From: a bacterium SCSIO 12696 | GTDB lineage: Bacteria > Pseudomonadota > Gammaproteobacteria > Pseudomonadales > Porticoccaceae | Direction: 5' to 3' | Length of the DNA: 64,000 nt | NCBI GenBank assembly: GCA_024397955.1 | Contig: CP073744.1 | Span: forward strand, 1,426,001-1,490,000 | Shown here: positions 38,047 to 47,874 of the stretch, one piece after another | How positions within the stretch are numbered: the first letter of the stretch is position 1 | Layout: each line of letters starts with the position of its first letter | The notes under the pieces: model-generated | The model's input: the letters and a program-made list of their open reading frames with translations, nothing else | Database searches by the model: none | What the model was told of the DNA's origin: nothing | Made by a program: the position numbers and the translations under genes

Positions 38047-40887
38047 TCAATTTCGGATAATTAATTTCTTACCGTCACGAAATTCCTCAAAACCGCTAAC
38101 TGTTCCTTTAACACCACCTTTCGCTCCTGGTGCAATCACTGAAATGGCTCTCGGCTTTTCCAATACCACACTCTTATAAGCTTTTTGCAAATCCCCCATG
38201 GTGGTTGCCTCAAGAGCAGTAATACTTTTTTCTCGTGAATCAAATTCTGGAAAGCCATCCCGCAAATCTTGCCAAAAGCGCGAGGTTTTTTCTCGCAGGT
38301 TCTGAGCCGGCTTGGCCAGCTGGGCGATGCTGGCCTGGATGAGCGGAGCGAGCTCTGCCTCACTCATCTCAGCTAACTGCTGTTCAAAATCCAATAAAAA
38401 TTGATCGGTGGCAGCCTCCACTTGATTGGCATCGGCACTGGGAGACTGCACCAGAAATGCCAACCCCGGCATTCTATCTGCCCGTTTATAACGGGCACTG
38501 ACAATATAGCCTAATTGTTGCTCTGTACGCAGATCATTGAAATACGCTTGATGTGCGATCTGACTAATCAGGTTGAGATAAATCCGCTCCTCGCGACTAC
38601 TGTTGCGCCCTTGGTAATAGCGCAATACTGCCGCATCACTATGGTCTAATTCGCTGGTATAAATATCTCGAGATTGATGATTTGGCTCCAGACGTACCAC
38701 CCGACTGCCTCTCACTGGTTCTTTGTCGCTGACCTCCAAACCCAGGCGAGTGCGAATGCGCTCTGCAAACTGCCGAGCTTCCGATTCATCAATATTGCCA
38801 CTCACCAACATCTGCAGTTGACCTTCACCATAGATCCACTGAGGTGCGTCTAACACCTGCTGCAAAGTTATGGATTCAACAACATTGCGAATTTCTTCAA
38901 TGGAATAACTGTCGCCGTCCAATAAATTGTCCAGGTCTCGGCCAACACCACTGGCAGGGCCAACCTTATTGTAGTTTTTAAAATAGCGTTGAATGCGCTC
39001 GGCCATGCGCTGGAACTGTTGCTCTGTAAATTCTGGCACCAGCACTTTTGCCAACACCTGCTCAGACAGTTGAGCCAACTTGTCTGAGTAACCGCTAAAC
39101 GTAATACCCTCGGCGGAAACCTGATAGCGCATACCCGCACGGCGAGCGTTGTAAGACAAGTCCTGGATTTGCTCGTTAATCAACTGAAAATAGAGTTGCG
39201 AAGCAATACTCTGTTCCAGGCTAAAACGCTGTGGACGATCGATAGCCAGCTGCACCGTAGCGCGAGGAATACCATCTTCAATATTCGGGAAATACCACAG
39301 CTCTACACCGTCAGTGTTGGGGAGCTTGCCTGGCTTTTTTGCAGAAGCGATCTTTTCAAGATCAAAATTTTCTGGAATCAGAACGTTTGGTTCCGCCAAT
39401 TTCAGGTTGTTATAAAATGGCTGTTGCCACAGCGCCAAGCGCTTGGCATCGGCTTTATAAACGCGAAACTCTGCTTGGTAAAATTCGGTTTTTTGTTCCG
39501 GAACCACTTCCGGCGAGGCATACACCACCAGCATATTGTCGGGGCGTAGCTCAGCAAGCACATTATCAATCAATGCCTTATCAAAGCGCCGGTAACCCGG
39601 GGCAACCAAATATCGAGGCAACGTATCACTGAGGGCATTGGCCAAGGTAATAGTTTGCTCTAGCCCCAGGGATTGGTTTTCAGAAAACCGGAACGACAAC
39701 TCTGATAGATTTTGTATTTCCCGGTAACGCCATTCGGCAACACCCTCCTGCTTTACCAGAGCTATTTGATCGAATAAAGCGGCAATAATATCGTCCTGGT
39801 ACTGAGAACCCTTTTCAGTCAAAGACACCCTGATCGTCAAGGTGTCATTGCCACCGTAATTGGCTCCGGGGCTTGCCTGTATACCGTTAATCCAGCCCTT
39901 GGATTTTAACCGGTCGCTCAAACTGTCGTCGCCTTCCGACACCATCATGGAGGCCACAAAACCCACCGGATTTTCTGCTTTGAAACGTTCCTGCAAAGGC
40001 AAAGGGAAGATCAATTGAAGGCTGCGGGAGTCCTGCACCGGCTTTATTTCGATCACTTTGGGCAATTCGCCTGCTGTAAAAAGCGGCGGATAGTCCAATT
40101 CTGGGCGATCATGGATGACCGAGATGGCTGAGAATTTTTTCCTTGCCAAAGTCTCCAAATCATCCAGCGAATGATTGCTGACCAAAGCCAAGGTCATAAT
40201 GTCGGCGCTGTACCAGGTATTGTAAAAATCGATCAACACATCCCGGGCTTTTTGGTCGGGCTTGTCAGAGAGTGTCTCCAGGTTGCCCACATTGAACTTG
40301 TAGGCCGGGTGATTGGGGTTAAGGTTTTTTTCCAGTATTTCAAAGTAGCGAATTCCATCCCGTTCAATGCGCGTAAAGTACTCTGAGTGAACCGCATTCT
40401 TCTCTCGCTGTACGTACTTTTCCGTAAACAGGGGCGCAATGAAAAACTGTGCAAAGCGATCCAAGGCACCATCGTAAGCGTTACTGTCGACTGAAAAATG
40501 GTAGTTGGTTACGTCGTAAGCTGTATAAGCGTTATGGGAACCACCGTTGGCATCCAAAAATTTATTGTAGTCATCAGAGTCCGGGTATTTCTCCGTGCCG
40601 AGAAACAGCAGGTGCTCAAGAAAATGCGCCAGCCCTTCCCATTCCTCCGGGTCATGAAAGCTACCCACTTGTACCGACAGAGACGCCAAGGATTTTACCG
40701 CGCTGGAATCAGACACCAGCAAGGTTTTGATGCCATTATCCAACTCGACATAGCGATACTGTTTAGTATCGAGTGGATAACTCTGCACTGTATAAAAACT
40801 GTCAGCTATATCTTTTTTCTGCTGTTCTGGCGGTAAACACCCAAAAAGAATAAGCAATAGTGCAAGACAACTTATCCGAGTTTTCAT
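38047..40887 (-). CDS. M16-family (pitrilysin/insulinase-type) zinc peptidase, predicted lipoprotein
   Basis: The product has 946 residues. A lipobox LFGC puts the acylated Cys at 17, and the zinc motif HFLEH falls at 88-92, with a second Glu in the REKNAVHSEY stretch about 75 residues on. The single-chain layout of two M16 halves fits pitrilysin/protease III rather than the two-subunit mitochondrial type. The usual E. coli form is soluble in the periplasm; here the lipobox suggests a membrane-anchored form. Start ATG at 40887. It is a single leftward gene, convergent with the liu operon. Confidence 0.9.
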   Translation of the reverse strand: MKTRISCLALLLILFGCLPPEQQKKDIADSFYTVQSYPLDTKQYRYVELDNGIKTLLVSDSSAVKSLASLSVQVGSFHDPEEWEGLAHFLEHLLFLGTEKYPDSDDYNKFLDANGGSHNAYTAYDVTNYHFSVDSNAYDGALDRFAQFFIAPLFTEKYVQREKNAVHSEYFTRIERDGIRYFEILEKNLNPNHPAYKFNVGNLETLSDKPDQKARDVLIDFYNTWYSADIMTLALVSNHSLDDLETLARKKFSAISVIHDRPELDYPPLFTAGELPKVIEIKPVQDSRSLQLIFPLPLQERFKAENPVGFVASMMVSEGDDSLSDRLKSKGWINGIQASPGANYGGNDTLTIRVSLTEKGSQYQDDIIAALFDQIALVKQEGVAEWRYREIQNLSELSFRFSENQSLGLEQTITLANALSDTLPRYLVAPGYRRFDKALIDNVLAELRPDNMLVVYASPEVVPEQKTEFYQAEFRVYKADAKRLALWQQPFYNNLKLAEPNVLIPENFDLEKIASAKKPGKLPNTDGVELWYFPNIEDGIPRATVQLAIDRPQRFSLEQSIASQLYFQLINEQIQDLSYNARRAGMRYQVSAEGITFSGYSDKLAQLSEQVLAKVLVPEFTEQQFQRMAERIQRYFKNYNKVGPASGVGRDLDNLLDGDSYSIEEIRNVVESITLQQVLDAPQWIYGEGQLQMLVSGNIDESEARQFAERIRTRLGLEVSDKEPVRGSRVVRLEPNHQSRDIYTSELDHSDAAVLRYYQGRNSSREERIYLNLISQIAHQAYFNDLRTEQQLGYIVSARYKRADRMPGLAFLVQSPSADANQVEAATDQFLLDFEQQLAEMSEAELAPLIQASIAQLAKPAQNLREKTSRFWQDLRDGFPEFDSREKSITALEATTMGDLQKAYKSVVLEKPRAISVIAPGAKGGVKGTVSGFEEFRDGKKLIIRN

Positions 40888-40985
40888 ACCTGTTCTCAGT
40901 AATTTTGTATTTTTAGAGACGACAAAAACAACCCTTATGCCATCAAGGCATAAAAGCTATTGAAATAGACCATGAAACTAGATAA

Positions 40986-41744
40986 TTAGTGCCAGTAATC
41001 CGTAATCCAAGCTGCAGGACGCAGCTGGCGATACCAACGATCACCTTTCCCGGCAATGGCTTCGACAGGACTGGGAGCACCATAAAAAACAATGATGCGA
41101 CCCTTGGAGGGTTTTCGAGACGGAACAAACCAGCGCATCAGGCGGTTTTTGGGCAAGCAATCCCGGCGATAGCTCAAGCACCAGTCTTGCGGCCAGAAGC
41201 TTAATTTTTCCTGTTGGCGAACAAATTCTGTGAGATAAGTTTGTTCGTTAAAATACTTCTCCACCACTTGCTCACGGTGGTCACAGAAGTGACTTAGCAC
41301 ATCGGCCATCGCTCCGGCCGTAAAACGATATACCGAGGAATTGCCGTTGGTACGGCCATCGCCCCAATCGCGAATAATATGAAAGTCACCCTCAGGCTCA
41401 AAAAAGCAGTCGATACTGTCGATGATAACGATATCCAAATCGAGGAACAGGCATGTACCTTCGATATCGTACAGCGGGGACGAAAAGGTCAGTAGCTTTT
41501 TCCAGGCCTGGACTCGCTTTCTGCCATCACAATCTTCGATGTTGACATCTACCTCGGGAATATCAAAACACTCTACATGCTCATCAATATCTGTGGTGTC
41601 GTCCGTCAAGCAAATAAACCGAAATGGCAGGCTGAGGTGTCGCGACACCATAGAATAGAGGCGATTGACGTACACAGCGTCATACTTGGTGCCCCATTTC
41701 ATACAGAGGATATTAACTGCGTCAGTAGAGGGTGTAAGCGACAT
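40986..41744 (-). CDS. Glycosyltransferase-like protein
   Basis: The ATG at 41744 gives 252 residues. The beginning TDAVNILCMKWGTKYDAVYVNRLYSMV and FRFICLTDD resemble the nucleotide-sugar-binding half of GT-A enzymes. FLDLDIVIIDSI carries a DxD motif that would bind a metal-nucleotide complex. The ending VFYGAPSPVEAIAG and ITDYWH is seen in related hypothetical transferases. There is no signal peptide. A TTG 54 bp upstream could also start it. Donor and acceptor are unknown. It is divergent from the dehydrogenase-like gene. Confidence 0.7.
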   Translation of the reverse strand: MSLTPSTDAVNILCMKWGTKYDAVYVNRLYSMVSRHLSLPFRFICLTDDTTDIDEHVECFDIPEVDVNIEDCDGRKRVQAWKKLLTFSSPLYDIEGTCLFLDLDIVIIDSIDCFFEPEGDFHIIRDWGDGRTNGNSSVYRFTAGAMADVLSHFCDHREQVVEKYFNEQTYLTEFVRQQEKLSFWPQDWCLSYRRDCLPKNRLMRWFVPSRKPSKGRIIVFYGAPSPVEAIAGKGDRWYRQLRPAAWITDYWH

Positions 41745-41876
41745 GGCCGGCGGTAGTTGTTGTTGTTGTAATTTGCCTATGATACTGGTTTGAGGCAATC
41801 AGAGGAAGGTATTGCTACCTCTTGCCTGAACCGGCAATAGCAGATACTTTGACAGCTTTTGATAGCGGAATGCCCC

Positions 41877-43286
41877 ATGCATCGATCATATCCACCTTTT
41901 CACACTGTTGCTTTGGCAAAAGAGAGTGAATCGCCAGAAAATCCAGGTGCCCTGGAGAAGCGGGTCGCTCTGTGCCCTGACGATGTGGGTCAGCTGGTGG
42001 CTGAGGGGTTGCAGGTATTTGTGGAACAAGGCGCAGGTGAGGGTATCGGCTTTAGTGACGCCGAGTACCTGCAACAAGGCGCAGTACTGCAAAGTGGCGG
42101 TGACATATATCGAGATAAAGACCTAATCATAAAGTTCAAAGGTCCATCCTTGAACAGCATCACCTTGATGCGCCCCGGTTGTACTCTGTTTTGCATGGCG
42201 CACTTCCACTCTTATCCAGACCGCGCCCAATTGCTCGCTGACCGGCGTATTAATGTTATTGCTATGGAAGAGATTCTGGAGTCACCTAAATATCAGGGAG
42301 ACGAGGAAATTCTTGCCCGCACTGCCATGAGCGCCGCCATATCCCCTTTTGCGGAAAACGGCCAATTGCAACAAATGAACATTCGTACCATTCAGTGGAC
42401 GCCTTTAATAGCGGGCGCCATTCGCCGAGGCAGCAATCGCAGCCCCGGCAGCCTCAAGGTCGTGCAACCTCTATGTAGCTTTGAACAGCTGGATAGCCAG
42501 GGGCCAAATAGCCTTTATATTTACGATAGCCGTACTTTTGACGACGCCCATCAAATTCTAGAGCAGCTGCACGCGTGCGACTCTCACTTGTATGACATCG
42601 CAGAGTTTGCTCAAAAGCAAGGCGATCGAGCCATTGCCGATTACCGAGCATCCCACCCACCCTTAGAATTTGGTATGCGCAGAATTCAGTGTCTGCACGA
42701 AACCGGTCAGGCTGGCGCTCGCTATGGATTGCAGCTGCTCCGAGACAATAAACCAGATCTCGATATCAAAGATGCCAAAGCGGTAGTGCTGGGCTATGGC
42801 AACGTGGGTCAGGGGGCCATTCATGAGATCTATGACCAAGGGGTGAGAGATCTCACTATTCTCGGCCGAGAACACACCAGAAAGGAAAATATCGAAACCT
42901 GGATCAACAACGCCGACCTGATTGTTAATGGCGCTGAGCAAGCTCCAGAACTACGTGGCATCAATTACCTCATTAGTAATGACCACCTGGAAAGAGTTAT
43001 CCCTACTGGCTCCGTCGTTATTGACCTGGTCAGTGGCAGTGAAACCAACCGCAGCCCGGTAGAGGCGGTGCTCGCCTGCACATTCCTTACCGATCCTCAC
43101 TTTGAGCGCTACGGGGTTACCATTTCCTCCCTGTGGGGCTGGCCGATGATGGGCATGATGCGGGAAAGCGCTCTGCGCTATTCCGGGCAGATTATCGATG
43201 TACTGCTGGGGCCAGAGCGGTTAATTAACGGATTAGAGACGCTCACGCCAGGGGTTGAGCGGGCATTGGTTTGTGGCAGACATTGA
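41877..43286 (+). CDS. Alanine dehydrogenase/transhydrogenase-like oxidoreductase
   Basis: The product has 469 residues from the ATG at 41877. The N-terminal half resembles the AlaDH/PNT N-terminal domain: EKRVALCPDDVGQLVAEGLQVFVEQGAG and LIIKFKGPS, the place of substrate-binding Arg/Lys. A Rossmann dinucleotide motif AVVLGYGNVGQGAIHEI follows at about 294-310. It then departs from the family in the C-terminal part (SGSETNRSPVEAVL, GWPMMGMMRESALRYSGQ). Saccharopine-dehydrogenase-type enzymes are an alternative. The natural substrate is unknown. Confidence 0.7.
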   Translation: MHRSYPPFHTVALAKESESPENPGALEKRVALCPDDVGQLVAEGLQVFVEQGAGEGIGFSDAEYLQQGAVLQSGGDIYRDKDLIIKFKGPSLNSITLMRPGCTLFCMAHFHSYPDRAQLLADRRINVIAMEEILESPKYQGDEEILARTAMSAAISPFAENGQLQQMNIRTIQWTPLIAGAIRRGSNRSPGSLKVVQPLCSFEQLDSQGPNSLYIYDSRTFDDAHQILEQLHACDSHLYDIAEFAQKQGDRAIADYRASHPPLEFGMRRIQCLHETGQAGARYGLQLLRDNKPDLDIKDAKAVVLGYGNVGQGAIHEIYDQGVRDLTILGREHTRKENIETWINNADLIVNGAEQAPELRGINYLISNDHLERVIPTGSVVIDLVSGSETNRSPVEAVLACTFLTDPHFERYGVTISSLWGWPMMGMMRESALRYSGQIIDVLLGPERLINGLETLTPGVERALVCGRH

Positions 43287-43306
43287 ATGAGGCTTGGCTT
43301 GTTATT

Positions 43307-43340
43307 ACGAGTTGCGGTGTTCGCGTAGCCCGCAACTCGT
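43307..43340. repeat. Inverted repeat between the dehydrogenase-like gene and deaD
   Basis: The 11-bp perfect stem ACGAGTTGCGG/CCGCAACTCGT has a 12-base loop and lies between two convergent genes. There is no T-run on either strand, so terminator function is uncertain. Confidence 0.5.
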
Positions 43341-43346
43341 CACAAA

Positions 43347-45104
43347 TTAACTTTTCGGCTTTCTCTTCCTAGGCCCTTTTTTGCTTTGCCCTGGCTTACC
43401 CTGCCCACCTTTCGGCTTACCTCCCTTATTAGGCGGAGGCGCATCGGTCCACTGGCGAATCTTGATCGGCTTCTGGCAAATACGAGCCTTCTGCAGCTCG
43501 CGCAGCAACTCCTTAGGCATACCCGCAGGCAAATCAACTACAGTGAATACATCGTACAGCTGAATACGGCCAATGTACTTACTGTCGATATCGGCCTCGT
43601 TGGCAATACAACCCACCACATCTTTGGGCATCACCCCATCTTTGCGCCCCACCGCCAGACGGTAACGCACCATATCGACATCCGGGTAATCCGCCAGCGG
43701 CTCCGCTTCAAAACCGGGCAGTTCCGGGCGACGGCGATCTTTAGGGTCTCTTGGGCGCGTATCTGGCTCAGCAAATTTGGGAAACAGGGGCCGCTCCTTT
43801 TGCGCTTGAAAGGCCAGAGAAGCGGCAATTTCTGTCATGGAGAGTTCACTGCCATTGGCAAATTCCTGCAGCAATTCCACGTAGGGCTCCAGTTGTTCCG
43901 CCTCTATGGTGTCGCGAATGCGGTTCTTGAATTGAGCAACCCGCTGTTCGCCGACTTCTTTGCCGGTAGGCAAGCGCAGTTCCGCTAACTTCTGCCGGGT
44001 AGTTCGCTCAATACTTTGCAACATGCGCCGCTCGCGGGGATTCACAAACAGTATTGCCACGCCGTCGCGGCCAGCGCGACCAGTGCGGCCAATGCGGTGC
44101 ACGTAAGCTTCGGTGTCGTAGGGAATATCGTAGTTAAATACGTGGCTGATGCGCTCCACATCCAGCCCTCGGGCGGCCACATCGGTGGCCACTACAATAT
44201 CCAGTTGGCCCTTCTTCAGGCGGTCAATGGTGCGCTCTCGCAGCTGCTGACTGAGATCACCATTGAGCGCACCGGCTGCATAGCCTCGGGCCTCCAGCTT
44301 TTCCGCCAGCTCCACAGTGGCCTGCTTGGTGCGCACAAACACAATCATGCCGTCAAAATTTTCCACTTCCAGAATGCGGGTAAAGGCATCCAGCTTCTGG
44401 TTGTTGTGCACCACCAGATAGCGCTGTTCAATGCGTTCTACCGTAGTGGTTTTGGCAGCAATTTTGACTTCCTGAGCATCTCCCAGGTATTTGCCCACAA
44501 TATTGCGAATGGCTCCTGGCATGGTGGCTGAGAACAGCGCCCGTTGGGCATCGTCCGGGGTGTGAGAAAGAATTTCATCCACGTCGTCGATAAACCCCAT
44601 GCGCAGCATTTCATCCGCTTCATCCAGCACCACCGCCTTTAATTGGGAGAGGTTCAAGCTGCGACGACGCAAATGATCCATAATCCGGCCCGGTGTGCCA
44701 ACCACCACTTGAACACCGCGCTTTAAGGCCCGCAGCTGGCTACCCATGTCCTGGCCGCCGTAAATGGGCAATACCTGAAAACCCTTGATATAGCGTGCGT
44801 AGCCCTTAAAGGCTTCCGCCACTTGTATGGCCAGCTCGCGAGTAGGTGCCAGTACCAATATTTGGGGGCTTTTTTGTGCGCTGTCGATACGATTGAGCAA
44901 AGGCAGAGCAAACGCAGCGGTTTTGCCGGTACCGGTTTGAGCCGTGCCCAGCAAATTGGCGCCGCTTAGCAGTATGGGTATGCTTTGAGCCTGAATGGGG
45001 GATGGCTGCTCATAGCCTACATCTTTAAGGGCTTTAAGGGTGGTGTCGGCAAGGCCGAGATCAGCAAACAGTGGCGCCTGCTGAGGCTGGGAATCGGAGG
45101 ACAT
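43347..45104 (-). CDS. deaD: DEAD-box RNA helicase DeaD/CsdA
   Basis: This ATP-dependent RNA helicase is used in ribosome assembly and mRNA turnover, especially in the cold. From MSSDSQPQQ it has 585 residues. Motifs seen are the Q motif region GYEQPSPIQAQSIP, Walker A AQTGTGKT, DEAD in VVLDEADEML, SAT, and HRIGRTGRAGR. A DbpA-type RNA-binding domain (about 470-545, VGRKDGVMPKDVVGCIANEA and SKYIGRIQLYDVFTVVDL) follows, then a basic Gly/Lys tail. The upstream in-frame extension lacks a ribosome site, so the ATG at 45104 is preferred. Confidence 0.95.
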   Translation of the reverse strand: MSSDSQPQQAPLFADLGLADTTLKALKDVGYEQPSPIQAQSIPILLSGANLLGTAQTGTGKTAAFALPLLNRIDSAQKSPQILVLAPTRELAIQVAEAFKGYARYIKGFQVLPIYGGQDMGSQLRALKRGVQVVVGTPGRIMDHLRRRSLNLSQLKAVVLDEADEMLRMGFIDDVDEILSHTPDDAQRALFSATMPGAIRNIVGKYLGDAQEVKIAAKTTTVERIEQRYLVVHNNQKLDAFTRILEVENFDGMIVFVRTKQATVELAEKLEARGYAAGALNGDLSQQLRERTIDRLKKGQLDIVVATDVAARGLDVERISHVFNYDIPYDTEAYVHRIGRTGRAGRDGVAILFVNPRERRMLQSIERTTRQKLAELRLPTGKEVGEQRVAQFKNRIRDTIEAEQLEPYVELLQEFANGSELSMTEIAASLAFQAQKERPLFPKFAEPDTRPRDPKDRRRPELPGFEAEPLADYPDVDMVRYRLAVGRKDGVMPKDVVGCIANEADIDSKYIGRIQLYDVFTVVDLPAGMPKELLRELQKARICQKPIKIRQWTDAPPPNKGGKPKGGQGKPGQSKKGPRKRKPKS

Positions 45105-45243
45105 GATCAAGTGCTCGTGACGCGCCGGCACCGTGGCCGACAAAAAGGGCCGCGCAGTATACGTGGCAGACAGGGAATAAGATAGCTTATTTTTTAACCA
45201 GTGAGCGGAACAAGCGCAGACAACCTCTGACCAGCAACGCTTT

Positions 45244-45726
45244 TTAACGCGGGCGCTTCACTGACCTTTTGGCCAAAAAGGTATCCAACACATTGGCAAA
45301 CTGCTGCCGGTCACGTTGATCCAGCTTGGCTGGGCCACCACTGGCTTCGCCGATGGAGCGCATTTCTTCCATAAAATTGCGCATGGCCAAGCGCTGGCGG
45401 ATATTGGCTTTGGTGTAGTGCTCCCCCCTGGGGTTCACCGCATCCACACCTTTTTCCACTACCTCTGCGGCTAATGGAATATCCGCTGTCACCACCAAGT
45501 CACCAGGTTGTACCTGAGTGGCGATATAGTTGTCCGCCACATCAAAGCCCAGGGGCACCTGTATTGATTTAATCCAATTCGTAGCGGGCACGGAAAGTGA
45601 GTGATTGGCCACCAGTGTCAGAGGAACCTGGGTGCGCTGGGAAGCGCGGAACAAAATCTCTTTAATCACTTTTGGGCAGGCGTCTGCATCCACCCATATC
45701 TGGCAGGGTGGCCGAGTATCAGTCAT
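45244..45726 (-). CDS. YaiI/YqxD-family (DUF188) protein
   Basis: The product has 160 residues of the DUF188 family, thought from fold to be PIN/NYN-like. [18 protein letters not shown] opens the protein, followed by [19 protein letters not shown] and the ending [29 protein letters not shown] (in parts). The start is the ATG at 45726, eight bases inside the preceding DUF3859 gene; the codon before it is TTG. The function is not established. Confidence 0.9.
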   Translation of the reverse strand: MTDTRPPCQIWVDADACPKVIKEILFRASQRTQVPLTLVANHSLSVPATNWIKSIQVPLGFDVADNYIATQVQPGDLVVTADIPLAAEVVEKGVDAVNPRGEHYTKANIRQRLAMRNFMEEMRSIGEASGGPAKLDQRDRQQFANVLDTFLAKRSVKRPR

Positions 45727-46228
45727 CAAACTGCACGGGAGTGATGCGTGGTGTCAGATCCTCCTCTTCCACCGACACATCAAAACGGCTGCGTACCAAC
45801 AGGCGATCACCAGCAAAAATAAACAGCTCCCAGATACCCGGCACCACTTCGTAGCGCTCAGTAAATTCAAACGCTGCAATATGGCTGTCTACATCGGCCT
45901 TGAGCTCCACCACTTCCTCGTATTTGTCGTGGCGAGTGCCGTCCGGCTCTTCCACTCCCGGAGTCAGGTAGAGGTAGGTAACCCGGTTACCGCTGCCTTT
46001 CTTGCCACTCACCCGATAGCGAATGCCGAACTTCGAACCCAACTGGGCGGGAACGTGCTCAGTTTCCCGGATTTGCTCTGTGCTGCGGCTAATCAAGCGC
46101 TCACCTGGGTTCAATGCAACCGCTGCGCGCTCGAAAACACCGCTGGTGTAACCTTCCAGGCGAAGCTCTGCGAAAGCGGAACTACTGGCAAAACTCACTA
46201 GCAGTGCAATTAATAAACGTCGGCTCAT
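45719..46228 (-). CDS. DUF3859-domain exported protein
   Basis: The product has 169 residues: a signal peptide ([20 protein letters not shown]) then a beta-rich domain with [29 protein letters not shown] and [23 protein letters not shown] (in parts). These match DUF3859 proteins, of unknown role. The ATG at 46228 has an AAGGGTG ribosome site. The DUF188 gene starts before this one ends. It stands 83 bp after the redoxin gene on the minus strand, with no terminator between. Confidence 0.8.
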   Translation of the reverse strand: MSRRLLIALLVSFASSSAFAELRLEGYTSGVFERAAVALNPGERLISRSTEQIRETEHVPAQLGSKFGIRYRVSGKKGSGNRVTYLYLTPGVEEPDGTRHDKYEEVVELKADVDSHIAAFEFTERYEVVPGIWELFIFAGDRLLVRSRFDVSVEEEDLTPRITPVQFDD

Positions 46229-46311
46229 CACTCACCCTTTTCTACGGCTCGGTTGTCAGGCAGGAGAGATTATTTCACAAAGATGTCGATTTTATGACAA
46301 ACCACAGACGA

Positions 46312-46908
46312 TCAATATTTCACGGAACAACCGTAAGGCCGGGTAGCTGTGTAAGACGTGGCTTCACCAGCTATGACCTGAGGAAGCACTACATCCACAT
46401 AATTGGTTGCGGTTTTCAGGGTCGCAGGGTCGGCAGAGGCTTCACTGTCGATGGCACCCATATATTGCAAAATCCCTTCGCCATCCACCACATACATATG
46501 AGGGGTAGTTTTCGCAGTATAAATTTTGCCCACTGTTCCCTCTGGGTCCATCAGCAAATGCGTACGATGAGATTGCTGCTCAGCACTAACGGCAACGGCC
46601 TGCTCAGCGTCCAGGTAACCTTGCTTGCCTGGCGCCGACGAAATAACACTGAGCCACACAACTCCTTGATCGGTATACTTTTTTTGCAGTCCCTGCATAT
46701 TGCCGCTGCTGTAATGTTTAACCACGTATGGGCACTGGTGGTTAGTCCATTCCAATACCACCGTTTTACCACGGTAGTCAGACAGACTCACCGCTTCGCC
46801 ATTGTGGTTGGTTAGCTCAAAGTCCGGAGCCACACTGCCTACCTTGGGAGCCGCTATTGCCACGGCCGGTAACGCTATGGCTAGCACCATCAATATCAAT
46901 TTTTTCAT
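46312..46908 (-). CDS. Periplasmic thioredoxin-fold (redoxin) protein
   Basis: The product has 198 residues with a signal peptide (MKKLILMVLAIALPAVAIA) and a redoxin fold: PDFELTNHNGEAVSLSDYRGK, then LEWTNHQCPYVVKHY with one active-site Cys instead of CxxC. A second conserved Cys comes near the end in RPYGCSVKY. This is the pattern of a TlpA/AhpC-type family common in marine bacteria. The ATG at 46908 has GGAG seven bases upstream. It follows the DsbD-alpha-like gene, whose stop it nearly touches, which suggests joint work on thiols. Confidence 0.85.
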   Translation of the reverse strand: MKKLILMVLAIALPAVAIAAPKVGSVAPDFELTNHNGEAVSLSDYRGKTVVLEWTNHQCPYVVKHYSSGNMQGLQKKYTDQGVVWLSVISSAPGKQGYLDAEQAVAVSAEQQSHRTHLLMDPEGTVGKIYTAKTTPHMYVVDGEGILQYMGAIDSEASADPATLKTATNYVDVVLPQVIAGEATSYTATRPYGCSVKY

Positions 46909-46919
46909 CGTATTCTCCA

Positions 46920-47750
46920 TTACTCTTCTGTGGATAACTGACTTTTGGGTGACTTTCCTTTGGGTGAAAGAGGTGCACTTACCCGATAGATAGCATCCCG
47001 ATCAAACTGAATCACAAACTCAAAACTGGAAGGGGCTTGGGAAAAATAGTCACTCAATGGGAAACTCGCCAGCAGACGCTTGCCCTGCTTTTGTACTTTA
47101 GGCAAAGGCGTGTAATTCACCAGATCTTCGGTAAGCGGGAACAATTTAGGCAACTGCTGGTAGCCCGCCATATCTTTGTACAACTCAACAACCACCTGCT
47201 CTCCTTGTATCTGGAAGCTTGAAGAAAGGCGGCTTTCAACCGGTATTTGTTGACGACTCAGGGCAAACTGTTTTACATCCGGTGACGCAGTTGCCGTATT
47301 GGCCACAGGTAGAGTCAGCTGCAAGTTGGCTCGACCGGGAATACACACCTCTCGGCACACCAGCCAACGAACCCTGGCATCTATAGTGAGCTCTGAGCCC
47401 AAAGCGACATCGCTGCCCACAGACACTGGCACCATCAGCAGCACTTTGTGGTAGCCATAGTTCATCAAATGGGCAACAGGAATCTGCTCTGGCACCGGCC
47501 AGAGAATATCTCCTACGGAAATACCTGGTGGCAGCTGCCAGTCAATTTTAGGCGCCTGGCCGGAGTCTCCAGGGTTTTTCCAGTAAACGTGCCAGTCCTT
47601 TTCTGGTTGAAGCCATACACCGACCCAATTAGTACGTCCATGCTCTAGTGCTGTGTGCTCGCTAACCAGGCTCACTTTGATCTGGTCATTTTCAAAAGCA
47701 AACGCTGGCCAAGTCACCGCCAAAATCAACAGAGTAAGGAAAGTTCGCAT
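46920..47750 (-). CDS. Protein with DsbD-alpha-like N-terminal domain, stand-alone
   Basis: The product has 276 residues with a signal peptide (MRTFLTLLILAVTWPAFA). It has the DsbD/ScsB-type domain: NWVGVWLQPEKDWHVYWKNPGDSG, PPGISVGDILWPVPEQIPV and RWLVCREVCIPGRANL with two Cys in CREVC (all in parts). The membrane beta and thioredoxin gamma domains of DsbD are absent. No membrane electron donor is encoded nearby; the redoxin gene follows. The role in periplasmic thiol traffic is inferred. Confidence 0.8.
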   Translation of the reverse strand: MRTFLTLLILAVTWPAFAFENDQIKVSLVSEHTALEHGRTNWVGVWLQPEKDWHVYWKNPGDSGQAPKIDWQLPPGISVGDILWPVPEQIPVAHLMNYGYHKVLLMVPVSVGSDVALGSELTIDARVRWLVCREVCIPGRANLQLTLPVANTATASPDVKQFALSRQQIPVESRLSSSFQIQGEQVVVELYKDMAGYQQLPKLFPLTEDLVNYTPLPKVQKQGKRLLASFPLSDYFSQAPSSFEFVIQFDRDAIYRVSAPLSPKGKSPKSQLSTEE

Positions 47751-47874
47751 CTACAGCTCCATAAAAAGCAATTTGGGAGAATGAAACTTGACCCAATCAG
47801 GCGCACCCGCTTTTACGTTCTTTTACACGAACAGACAAACAGCGCAGCGAGGTATTTCCAAAATGGGAGAGATT

